A DNA stretch of 22,500 bases from Prorocentrum cordatum (lineage: Eukaryota; Sar; Dinophyceae; Prorocentrales; Prorocentraceae): NCBI GenBank assembly GCA_963575745.1, contig CAUYUJ010000696.1:1-22500 (forward strand), given 5' to 3'. How positions within the stretch are numbered: position 1 is the first letter of the stretch; each line of letters starts with the position of its first letter. The position numbers and the translations under genes were made by a program. The notes under the pieces were generated by a model that saw only the letters and a list, made by a program, of their open reading frames with translations, had not been told where the DNA came from and searched no databases. Shown here one piece after another: positions 15,908 through 22,500 of the stretch.

Positions 15908-16632
15908 CTACCCCGCCGCCAAGCCTTTTTGAAAAAACGCGACAGAAGTTTTTCGCAGTGTTCGGCTTCTGGGGGGGCTTCGCCAGGCCTTCGGCCCAGC
16001 TCGGGATGAGAAAAACCGATCCTGGGGAAGTGTCTGGACCTCCAGGGGTCCAGTTTGTGAAGAATCAAACGTTCGAGGGTCTGGGTACACTTTTCTCGGC
16101 CGGACGAAAGGATCCCGAAAACCTCCTCGCGCAAAGAATAATTGAAAGTGACGACTGGGCGCTTCGTCGATTTATCGGCACTTGGAGGCTGTTTGTTTCG
16201 CTCCTGGCCGGCGATAGCTGCAGCTCCGAGCAGCTTCGCCATAGGACCGTCAAAAGACCACGCAAGATAAAAGCCAGAGCTAACCCAAAAAAAAGCGCTG
16301 GCCCCGGGGAAGTGGCCGAGATCCCTGGGGGCACCGTCGCAGAAGGAAAGTGCGGCGTCGGAGCTGATGGCCTCCTGGGGCGGACTGGGTGCGACGTGCA
16401 AGGTGGACGGGGTGGTCCGAAACTGGCGGGGGCTGCATGCGTGGGCGCCCACTGGGGCACGAAGCGTGCGACTGGGCGCGGGGCCTGGGCACCCACTGGG
16501 GACGTAGATGGAGCCCCCGCGTGGGGAAACGCAGCGCACGAGAGGGGGTTCCCGGAGCGTGGCGCTGCTGCACGTGTGGCTGCTCCCTGGGGTCGCGCGT
16601 GGAGGCCTCCTGTGGGGGCGCGAGACGTGTGA
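15844..16632 (+). CDS. Possible coding frame, unknown product (competing frame on minus strand)
   Basis: A 262-codon plus-strand frame whose middle part (about residues 30-160) has an unusually balanced composition for this window: aromatic and hydrophobic residues mixed with charged ones, for example around LLAQRIIESDDWALRRF near 16117-16167. The last third becomes Gly/Ala/Arg-rich and repetitive. A 401-codon minus-strand frame (16737 to 15532) covers the same DNA, so at most one is real. No start context, domain or family is recognised. The intron-like element overlaps its first 60 bases in the opposite orientation. Confidence 0.2.
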   Translation: MGDFPGGRRTSEPSEGARPLAPTPPPSLFEKTRQKFFAVFGFWGGFARPSAQLGMRKTDPGEVSGPPGVQFVKNQTFEGLGTLFSAGRKDPENLLAQRIIESDDWALRRFIGTWRLFVSLLAGDSCSSEQLRHRTVKRPRKIKARANPKKSAGPGEVAEIPGGTVAEGKCGVGADGLLGRTGCDVQGGRGGPKLAGAACVGAHWGTKRATGRGAWAPTGDVDGAPAWGNAAHERGFPERGAAARVAAPWGRAWRPPVGARDV

Positions 16633-16690
16633 TGGGGTGTCGAACATGGCGCGGGGCGGCATCGGTGTGCGCAACTGGGGCCGTACTCTG
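16385..16690. repeat. Weak degenerate GC-rich repeat (CACTGGGG motifs)
   Basis: GGGCGCCCACTGGGGCACG and GGGCACCCACTGGGGACG lie about 50 bp apart. Looser matches to GCGTGNGG and GGGG motifs continue to about 16690. The repeat is old and poorly ordered. Confidence 0.45.
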
Positions 16691-16734
16691 AGTACCTCAA
16701 TGAAGGGGCCCCAGGACACACAAATAAATGCACA

Positions 16735-16838
16735 CAAATAAAATCATTCCCCATATCTTCCAATATTTTCTGGGGTTTTGTCTCCCCCCCCCCCCCCTGC
16801 CCATCTTTTCCCATATTTTCTGGGGAATCGACGATTCA
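16735..16838. repeat. Two copies of a CCATATTTTCTGGGG segment around a C14 run
   Basis: CAATATTTTCTGGGGTTT (about 16762) and CCATATTTTCTGGGGAAT (about 16812) form a ~50-bp direct repeat separated by a poly-C run of about 14. CACAAATAAA occurs twice just upstream (16718-16742). Confidence 0.65.
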
Positions 16839-16894
16839 TTGTGTCTGTGTGTTTTTTTCTCTCCTGACTCAATAGTTTTGGGGTGACCAATCGT

Positions 16895-16978
16895 CCGGGG
16901 GGGGGCGGCCCATGTAGTCCGGGGGGGGGGCCCTTGTAGTCCGGGGGGGGGGGTCGGGGGGGGGGGTCCTGTAGTGAG
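16895..16978. repeat. G-run minisatellite (TGTAGTCC + G9-10)
   Basis: Four to five runs of nine to ten G occur within 85 bp, separated by CGGCCCATGTAGTCC, CCCTTGTAGTCC and TC. On the plus strand this is a strong candidate for G-quadruplex formation. Confidence 0.88.
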
Positions 16979-16984
16979 TACGAG

Positions 16985-17190
16985 GCGTGGGGGCGGGAAG
17001 GCAGGCAGCACCGCCTGCGAGCCGATTCTCGATGCGGCTCGATCCGCTGGGCGTGGCCGCGCAGCCGACCCGGTTCCCTTCGCACCTGCGCGCCGGCCGG
17101 GGCCGTGCCGGAGCCAGGCGCGGCGGTAGCCGATGTCGATTCGCTTCGGAGCGCTCCGTTAGCGCTCCGTCGGGCGTGCCCCCTTCCCTC
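16985..17190. other. GC-rich spacer, no gene recognised
   Basis: Frames at 16987-17250 and 17105-17287 overlap; the first reads Arg/Ala/Ser-rich residues. GCGCTCCGTTAGCGCTCCGT at 17152-17171 is a short direct repeat. Nothing else stands out. Confidence 0.4.
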
Positions 17191-17191
17191 T

Positions 17192-17272
17192 CCAGGAGGA
17201 GTAATTCAAAATATCCCAGTGCGACCCTACCTAGGAGTTGTAACCCCTAGGAAAGCAGCATTAGTAGTAACA
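17192..17272. repeat. CAGGAGGAGTAATTCAAAA motif and CCTAGG hairpin
   Basis: 17192-17216 carries CCAGGAGGAGTAATTCAAAA, repeated in similar form at 17413-17433 on the other side of the 11-bp array and at 14335-14356. Just downstream, CCTAGGAG…CCCCTAGG at 17230-17252 is a short inverted repeat. Confidence 0.55.
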
Positions 17273-17412
17273 GTAAAGCTAAGCTAAAGCTAAGCTAAAG
17301 CTAAGCTAAAGCTAAGCTAAAGCTAAGCTAAAGCTAAGCTAAAGCTAAGCTAAAGCTAAGCTAAAGCTAAGCTAAAGCTAAGCTAAAGCTAAGCTAAAGC
17401 TAAAGCTAAGCT
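17273..17412. repeat. AAAGCTAAGCT array (11-bp unit)
   Basis: About 140 bp, nearly 13 almost perfect copies of AAAGCTAAGCT, with one irregular unit near 17396-17406. The very high identity between units implies recent homogenisation. The two CAGGAGGAG motifs bracket the array. Confidence 0.97.
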
Positions 17413-17461
17413 ACAGGAGGAGCAATTCAAACAAAGTGATAAAAACAATAGTCTGGCGACG

Positions 17462-18142
17462 ATGTTTCCCGGATCATCTTTGCGCACGTGTTGGCCATCT
17501 TTTCTTTCTTGTCGCACACCCGCCTGTAGGGAGGGGGACATGCCCGACCTAACGTTAGCAACCCGATCCATGTCGGTCCGACCTCGCGATCCGATCCAAC
17601 TCAGACCCGGCAAGGAGGGGTGCGAAGTCTGCTGCGCGCAGCTGGTCTTGGCTCCACCGCCAGGGGCAGCCGTGCTCGGCTGCGCGGCCGCCCGCGGGGT
17701 CAGGGGGGGGGGGGGCCCGGGAAGCTCGGGCGCACGCAGCTGGCGCGAGGAAGCCCCCCGCTCTGGTGCCCTGGTTTCCCAGAGTGCGAAAAAAAGCTTT
17801 CCGTTCATCGAGAACAAAAGAACCCCTGACCCGAATAACACGATGAAGACGTGGCCTCACTCAGGTCCCTGTCTTCGCCTGAGGGGTAAGCATTCTGGGT
17901 GGTTTGGTTCGATACATCTGCCGAAAGTATTTCCTATGCCTAATGTTTCTGGCACGCCTAACTTAGGCACCCTCCGAAAATGTTTGGGCTCCTGTTTTGG
18001 TGAATCACTGCAGACCTGCAGACCTGTAGGAGACACTCACGGTAAGAAATATCCAGCCGCCTGCGGCAAAATTTGCCGCCGTGCCAGCCCGGCATGCTGG
18101 TCGACGACGGTTCGAGGGGGCACGGGGGGCCGCCATGTGTGA
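17462..18142 (+). CDS. Open frame of unknown product, doubtful
   Basis: A 226-codon frame starting at ATG 17462. The N-terminal ~60 residues and a stretch around residues 105-200 (about 17775-18060) have mixed composition, with several Cys, Gly and Lys. Between them lies a Gly/Arg/Ala-rich part caused by the G-run near 17705. No domain recognised. A minus-strand frame (17841 to 17389) covers part of it. The C-terminal end runs towards the GAT array. It may include one or two exons of an unidentified gene, or none. Confidence 0.18.
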   Translation: MFPGSSLRTCWPSFLSCRTPACREGDMPDLTLATRSMSVRPRDPIQLRPGKEGCEVCCAQLVLAPPPGAAVLGCAAARGVRGGGGPGSSGARSWREEAPRSGALVSQSAKKSFPFIENKRTPDPNNTMKTWPHSGPCLRLRGKHSGWFGSIHLPKVFPMPNVSGTPNLGTLRKCLGSCFGESLQTCRPVGDTHGKKYPAACGKICRRASPACWSTTVRGGTGGRHV

Positions 18143-18171
18143 CGCCTCGTGCCTACAGGCTCGGGAGGGCC

Positions 18172-18172
18172 G

Positions 18173-18265
<93 letters not shown>

Positions 18266-18403
18266 CGATGGCAATAATGATGATGATGATGATCATCATC
18301 ATCATCATCATCATCATGTTGGTGATGATGGTGATGATGATGATGATGATGAGGAGGGTGGTGTTGGTGGTAGTGGTAATGATGATGACGATGATGATGA
18401 TAC

Positions 18404-18453
<50 letters not shown>

Positions 18454-18866
18454 GTGGTGGTGATGATGGTGGTGGTGGTAGTGGTAATGATGATGACGAT
18501 GATGATGATGTCGATGTTGATGTTGATGAAGGTGATGATAATGTTGTTGCTGATGCTGCTGATGATGGTGGTGGTGATGATGGTGGTGGAGGTGGTGGTT
18601 ACGATGGTAATGGTGATAGTAATGACGAAGATGATGATGGTGATGGTTGTGGTGATGGTGACGATGATGGTGATGATGATGATGATGGTGATGGTGATGG
18701 TGATGAAGGTGTTGATGGTGTTGATGGTGTTGATGGTGTTGATTGTGTTGATGCTGATGCTGATGCTGATGCTGATGCTGATGCTGATGCTGATGCTGAT
18801 GCTGATGCTGATGCTGATGCTGATGCTGATGCTGATGCTGATGCTGATGCTGATGCTGATGATGGT
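18172..18866. repeat. (GAT)n array with GGTGTTGAT and GCTGAT sub-arrays and a GAT/ATC fold-back
   Basis: About 30 pure GAT units (18173-18264) are followed by GAT/GGT mixtures, a GGTGTTGAT nonamer run (about 18708-18745), and an almost perfect GCTGAT hexamer run of about 18 units (18750-18860). At about 18277-18315 the strand of the repeat flips from ATG to CAT, forming a perfect inverted repeat. All frames are open (poly-Asp, poly-Met or Ile, poly-His on the other strand). I treat these as artefacts, although a poly-Asp leader to the frame at 19014 cannot be excluded. Confidence 0.96.
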
Positions 18867-19013
18867 CAAGATGATGAAAAAGAGAAAAAGGTCGGCCCCG
18901 AGTTTGGTGCGGCCCCGTCCGTGCCCAGCCCCCGACAGCCCCGTCAGGCCCTCTCTGCTCCCTCTTTCGCTTGCTCTCCCCTCCCCGCGCCTTGCTCCCG
19001 AACTTCGGGTGCA

Positions 19014-19914
19014 ATGGAACGGACGACCGTCCAGCGCCGTCGCACGCGCGGAGGTGGCCGCCCGCAGCAGGCGCTGGCGCAGCAGTTCCTCGCAGGCCTC
19101 GTCGGCACTGGAGGCCGCCGCCAGCCGCCAGAGCACCGAGCGGAGTGGCGTTGCCCGTGCGGCGCGGGCATGATCGAGGACCGCGGGTCGTGCCGCCAGT
19201 GCGGCGTCCCCCGCGCTGGGGCGAGGGCGAGTTGCCCGCCCCCCGCAGCTGCCCCCGAGGGCCGCGCCCGCAACGCCTGGCCGGCCCTGCCAGGCGGCCA
19301 AGCGCGCCAGGGCTCCGGCTGCGGCCGTCGAGCCGCTGCTGGCGGAGGCGCGGCAGCGGCACACGGACCGCCGCTGCGGCAACCGCCTCGGCGGTTTACG
19401 GCGGCGGCGGCGCAGCGAGCCGCTGCGACGGCGCGCGCCGCGGAGGAGGCACTAGGCGGCCGCGGCGCGAGCGGAGGACGAGGCTCAGCGAACGGCGGCG
19501 CGGCGACCCGCGCCTGGGGCCGCCGCTGGGCTTGCGGGCCTGGCGCAGGCCACGCGCGAGCTGCTGGAGCAGTTCGACACCGGGGCGAACTCTTGAGACG
19601 TCGCGCAAGAGCCGCTGCTGGCGGCGATGGCCGCGGCGGCGCCGCCGGCCGAGCACCGCCTGGACGCCGAGCTGGGCAGCGCACGTGCGAGAAGCTGGGC
19701 GGACGAGGAGGAGGACGAAGAAAACTCCCTGAGGGAACACGACCAGGCGGAGGAGGAAGAGGAGGAGGAGGAGGACGACGACGACGAGACTCTCCTCGAG
19801 GCCGACCGGCGTCTGCGCAACGCCCGTCGGGAGGCCGCTGCGGTTGCCTGGAGATCCTGTGCAAGACAGCAGTACGCGCGCCACGCGGCAGCGCAGAGGA
19901 GCAAAGGGCAGTAG
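19014..19914 (+). pseudogene. Degenerate gene: zinc-knuckle N-terminal part, frame change, acidic coiled-coil-like C-terminal part
   Basis: From ATG 19014 the frame encodes a basic leader (MERTT…) and then a W-x-C-x-C-G, ten residues, C-x-x-C-G knuckle (Trp at 19146, Cys at 19152, 19158, 19191, 19200), resembling a compact RanBP2-type or similar zinc ribbon. After about 19210 this frame becomes Gly/Arg/Ala-rich. The next frame (19261 on) turns helix-like instead (AAVEPLLAEARQRH near 19321, ELLEQFD near 19558, then LDAELGS and an Asp/Glu-rich run). It contains TAG at about 19453 and TGA at about 19594 before its stop near 19912. This fits a real protein-coding ancestor broken by a frameshift and two stops, or several exons with unseen introns. 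The same knuckle in dinoflagellate predicted proteins is from memory and unverified. Confidence 0.4.
19745..19800. repeat. GAGGAA/GACGAC acidic-codon tract
   Basis: GAGGAGGAAGAGGAGGAGGAGGAGGACGACGACGACGAGAC in the 19627-19914 frame encodes Glu8-Asp4. It could be a coded acidic tract or a triplet-repeat intrusion. Confidence 0.8.
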
Positions 19915-19917
19915 GCT

Positions 19918-20240
19918 ACCCGTCGTGAGAAGGCGCCAGCTTGGGAACGAGCCCGCGCTCCGAGCAACGCTAATTCGCCATCGACGCCGCGGGGTCAGGG
20001 AAAAGCTGCGAGGAGGGGCCTGGGCCGCCGGCCGCTGCCTGGCTCGCGCGCGCCGGGGGCAGCCGCGCCGGGGCCGAAACGCACTTGGCGGACGAAGTGG
20101 TCCAGAAAACGTTCGCGGAGGAGTATTCGCGCGCGGCGGCGCTTCTGGCCAGCCCGGGCCTGGCGCCGCTCGCGCACGAGACTCTAGAGGGGGGAAAAGG
20201 GGTGCGATGCAAAAGGGTATGATTCAATGGGGCGGCATGG
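19918..20240. other. GC-rich stretch after the degenerate gene
   Basis: Frames on both strands (plus 19844-20473, minus 20227-19970) read Arg/Ala/Gly-rich sequence. A fragment at 20080-20190 in one plus frame has a mild helix-like composition (acidic and Ala residues around LADEVVQKTFAEEYS). It may be a continuation of the degenerate gene in another frame. Weak support only. Confidence 0.3.
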
Positions 20241-20292
20241 TGATTTTATGGTTGATGTGGTTCGCTTTGGAGCTGATGCATCATATTGAGAT

Positions 20293-21045
20293 GTGCATGC
20301 GTTCGTGGTTGCAGTTGCTGTCGCACTGCAGTTCTGGCGCATCCAAGCGATGTTGGCCAAGTGGCCATTGCTGCGATGCCTCTTTGTTTGCTCGGCTGTT
20401 TGGTGTTGTTTGTGTTTGTGCGCGCCCGATGTGCAGTGTTGCCGTGTTGCTGCCGACAACATGGGTCCGTTAGAAAAAACAACGTCTTCTCAGCTCTATC
20501 ATCCTTCTTCCCCCGACTTTGATCGTTCTATACAGGTCTGTCCTCACATGCGCTTCGCAGCCCTCCATCCCCACCTAACGTATGAGTTGATCCGCTGTCG
20601 TTTCGCTTTTCTTGCGGGTATGACGTCGTCGCGCGTGCGGCGCTGTGCAGTTGGCAGCGATACCCCCCTGAATTATGGTTGCAGTCGTCGGCGACGTCTT
20701 TTTGTCGATGGCTGCCGCGGTAGCATTGCACGGTGGCTGTCGTTTCGGCGATTGCGCATGGATGATAACAGGCTTTGTCGTAACCGCGATTGCTATCATC
20801 AGTGGCCTGCGATCCCCAGCGCGCAGCACTGGGCCCTGTCGAATTTTCTCTCGCTCGTGACCCCCCCCCCCCCCACGCACGCGCGCATTCCCAGCGCAGC
20901 CCTTGGTGGCCTGATTGGGAACTCCTTCGAAGGTGTCGCTTCGTGGCCACATATGGAGCTCCACCGAAAGCAACAGCGGCGGATCTCGCATGTGCCCCCC
21001 TCGCCCAGCGCATCGTTTCGAAGCCCAAAGCGAAGCGCCACCTGA
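20293..21045 (+). CDS. Open frame of unknown product, doubtful
   Basis: A 250-codon frame from ATG 20293. The first ~50 residues are hydrophobic with several Cys (VAVAVALQFW…LLRCLFVCSAVWCCLCLC), which could pass for a signal or membrane segment. The sequence beneath is rich in GTTG/TTGC/TGTTTG steps, so the hydrophobicity may be compositional. The middle is mixed, and the last third is read from the degenerate tandem repeat beginning near 20890, which argues against a genuine C-terminus. No family recognised. Confidence 0.15.
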   Translation: MHAFVVAVAVALQFWRIQAMLAKWPLLRCLFVCSAVWCCLCLCAPDVQCCRVAADNMGPLEKTTSSQLYHPSSPDFDRSIQVCPHMRFAALHPHLTYELIRCRFAFLAGMTSSRVRRCAVGSDTPLNYGCSRRRRLFVDGCRGSIARWLSFRRLRMDDNRLCRNRDCYHQWPAIPSAQHWALSNFLSLVTPPPPTHARIPSAALGGLIGNSFEGVASWPHMELHRKQQRRISHVPPSPSASFRSPKRSAT

Positions 21046-21345
21046 GGCCCCAGTGGCGGAAACCGCATGCGCTTCCCCCATTCAGCGCAGCGCGCGGTGC
21101 ACTGCGAGCTCCACCGAATGCCCCGGCGAGGGAATTCGAATGCGTTTCCCGCGCCCGCCACGGTGGTTCATGGGCCCGTGGGGGGCCCCATCGAAGGCCC
21201 CAGCGTTAGAATTCGTTGCGGTTTCTCTATCCCGCGTGTCGCTTCGTAGCCCCATGGGGGGCCCCGCCGCGGGCCCCAGCGGCTGCGCTCGCATTCGTGT
21301 ATCCAACCATGTACAACGCCTCGCGGGCCCATGGGGATCCCGAGC
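20890..21345. repeat. Degenerate ~75-84 bp tandem repeat, GC-rich
   Basis: Units are anchored on GCGCTTCCC/GCGTTTCCC/GCGGTTTCTC (about 21068, 21142, 21216) and on CCCCAGCG (about 21049, 21197, 21270) with GGGGGGCCCC palindromic centres. An earlier, looser unit starts near 20975, and a partial one may begin near 20800. Frames on both strands across it (for example plus 20915-21415, minus 21698-21168) are repeat-derived. Confidence 0.7.
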
Positions 21346-21587
21346 TTTGACGATGCCTCTTCGGCGGAGTTGCAGAAGTCACGCGGTCGGGTCTCTCGCC
21401 AGGGAACTTGCTTAGAACGCAAAGTTTGGCGCCGCGGGCGCATCCGTGCTGAGATGCCGCCCAGCGGGATCTGGATCGGCTCGTTCGCGCTTCTCGGATG
21501 CATCCTTGGCGGAGCTTCTCTTGGACATGAGGGCGCAGAACGCGGTGGCCGCCGCTTCAAGCGATTCTGAGGTTCCAAGGGTCTGGC
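21346..21587. other. Short stretch with two similar GATGC…GCGGAG(C/T)T blocks
   Basis: GATGCCTCTTCGGCGGAGTT (21351) and GATGCATCCTTGGCGGAGCT (21498) are about 147 bp apart, each in a frame reading D-A-S-x-A-E-L. One plus frame (21446-21664) reads a plausible short helical segment here before entering the AT-rich repeat. This may be an old local duplication or remnants of a coding exon. Confidence 0.35.
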
Positions 21588-21885
21588 TCTCAAATTTTGC
21601 AATTTCGAATTTTTCGCGTTGGAATTTCGGAATTTCCGGAATTTCGTTGTTTTCCATTTTTTGAAAAAAATCGGAATTCCCAGAATTTCGTTATCCAAAT
21701 TTCAGAATTTCCGGCATTTCGTTTTGCCTGTGAAAAGCCAGCCGTTTTGAAAATTCGGAAATTCCGGAATTTCGTTTGTCAAACTGTGGAATGTCCGGCA
21801 TTTCGTTTTTCAGATTTCGGAAATTCCGGAATTTCGTTATTCAAATTTCGGAAATTCCGAAATCTCGTTTTGGATAGTTCGGATT
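21588..21885. repeat. GGAATTTCC/GAAATTCCGGAATTTCG tandem repeat
   Basis: About 300 bp of an AT-rich repeat made of AATTTCGGAATTTCC, GGAAATTCCGGAATTTCG and TTCGTTNTTCA modules, with a larger unit of about 45-60 bp. The modules are themselves palindromic (AATTCCGGAATT), so single strands can fold in many registers. The frame at 21597-22229 reads repeated Phe-Arg-Lys-Phe-Arg-Asn-Phe blocks, a by-product of the repeat. Confidence 0.9.
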
Positions 21886-22176
21886 CTAGTAGGCGAAAGC
21901 ATGATCTATTCATGCGCAGTTGCGTGCGATCGCAGCGTAGCCAGGCGCCGGCGGATGGGGGATGTAGGGAAAACCTCGGTGGCGGAGGAGGCAGATCACG
22001 AAAGTGCCTCAGAGAAACCAGTCGGCGCTTTAGACAGCAGAGTGGCGAAGTCACGAAATTAAATGTAGGGGAATTGCGGGGCGCGCCAAACATGTCTCGC
22101 ATTGTGTTTTTACAGGGCAGCGCAGCCCAGCGCATTTGTTACGATGATTGTTTCGTGGGCGGGGGGTGGAGGTTGA
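21886..22176. other. Mixed-composition stretch, nothing recognised
   Basis: Non-repetitive, moderate GC. The plus frame coming out of the AT-rich repeat stays open to 22229 and overlapping minus frames are present (22135-21779, 22389-22051). None has recognisable motifs. Confidence 0.4.
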
Positions 22177-22500
22177 GCGTTGAAACAGAGGCCGCCCTGC
22201 ATCGCAGTTTTGGCATGGCGGCAGATTGAAATCGCCGCGGGTACCGTTTTGACTTCCAGGGCCCTTTTCGGCGGACGTGTGAGCAACGTGCAGAATCCTA
22301 TGTTTCCCCACGCCCTGCTTCCAATGCCTGCCCAGCCCATTCGCGCCCGCATGCTGCGGGCCGCTCTGCCGCAGCGCCGCAATTCGCATGTTCTTTTGCG
22401 CCTAGCTAGGCCGACCCGAGGAAACACCGATGCGACCGTTCACGCTTACTTGTGGAACTTCGCCGAAACAGCCCGACCACTGACGCATGATATTCCGCGC
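22177..22500 (+). CDS. Open frame running off the right edge, unknown product (partial)
   Basis: After a TGA at 22174 this frame stays open for 108 codons to the window end, with a first ATG at 22300 (MFPHALLPMPAQPIRARM…). The part from 22260 on has a balanced, protein-like composition, including …HAYLWNFAETARPLTHD… near the edge, and lacks repeat structure. A pyrimidine tract ending in CAG at about 22248-22259 (TTTTGACTTCCAG) could be a 3' splice site, making this the start of an internal exon. Two minus-strand frames overlap it. I do not recognise a family. Confidence 0.25.

Noticed and set aside
17905-17925. tRNA T-loop-like GGTTCGATACA
   Set aside because: No matching acceptor stem, D-loop or anticodon arm can be placed around it; other GTTCGA matches in the window also fail.
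18037-19382. Large His-, Ile- or Asp-rich proteins (400-600 codons) across the GAT array
   Set aside because: The array itself generates the open frames in every register. Only the part after about 19014 has non-repeat protein-like content and is treated separately.

Overview
This looks like nuclear DNA from a repeat-rich protist, most probably a dinoflagellate. The reasons are very long trinucleotide arrays, many unrelated minisatellites, GC-rich stretches open in several frames at once, long non-coding gaps, and one degenerate reading frame with a compact W-x-C-x-C-G...C-x-x-C-G knuckle of a kind I associate with dinoflagellate predicted proteins. This is inference. I saw no rRNA, tRNA, spliced-leader sequence, bacterial operon or recognisable intact enzyme gene, so the organism is not proven. 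The window is mainly a repeat landscape, and most open frames in it are by-products of triplet repeats or GC-rich composition.

Layout, left part (1-9540). After a TCC microsatellite, a short open frame and a 460-bp TTG-rich array comes a family of roughly 0.75-0.95 kb repeat units, called R here. There are seven copies: R1-R4 head to tail (about 797-4283), R5 inverted (5503-6231), and R6 and R7 forward (6231-8024). Most copies end in CTAGTAA followed by a TTG run of variable length. R4 and R7 are each followed by the same ~1.2 kb segment D (4284-5502 and 8025-9312), which is about 99% identical at a constant offset of 3810 bp from 4301 on. D holds an 11-bp GC-rich minisatellite, a GGA-rich block, GGGTTCC repeats and an ATCGATCTCAC-type array.

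Middle part (9540-17450). Pyrimidine-rich, TC, TA and TG microsatellites lead into a GC-rich region at 11.0-12.3 kb. Two copies of a ~175-bp element, in opposite orientation (12257-12428 plus, 15729-15907 minus), share a GT...AG-like outline and repeated CTTCTCAGAAG-type motifs, and look like introner or MITE-type elements. A near-perfect ~150-bp palindrome at 13559-13708 carries the same kind of motif. Further arrays are a 42-bp degenerate repeat, a TAGCGTCGACC array, a GGA minisatellite, a G-run minisatellite and an AAAGCTAAGCT array.

Right part (17450-22500). A ~700-bp GAT/GCTGAT array precedes a degenerate gene-like stretch (19014-19914) with a zinc-knuckle motif and an acidic, coiled-coil-like C-terminal part split between two frames by stops and a frame change. 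Then come a ~75-80 bp degenerate GC-rich tandem repeat, an AT-rich GGAATTTCC-type repeat, and an open frame that runs off the right edge. No set of genes working together can be read from this window. The best-supported biology is repeat dynamics: unit amplification, mosaicism, inversion, segmental duplication and possible intron-like element insertion.
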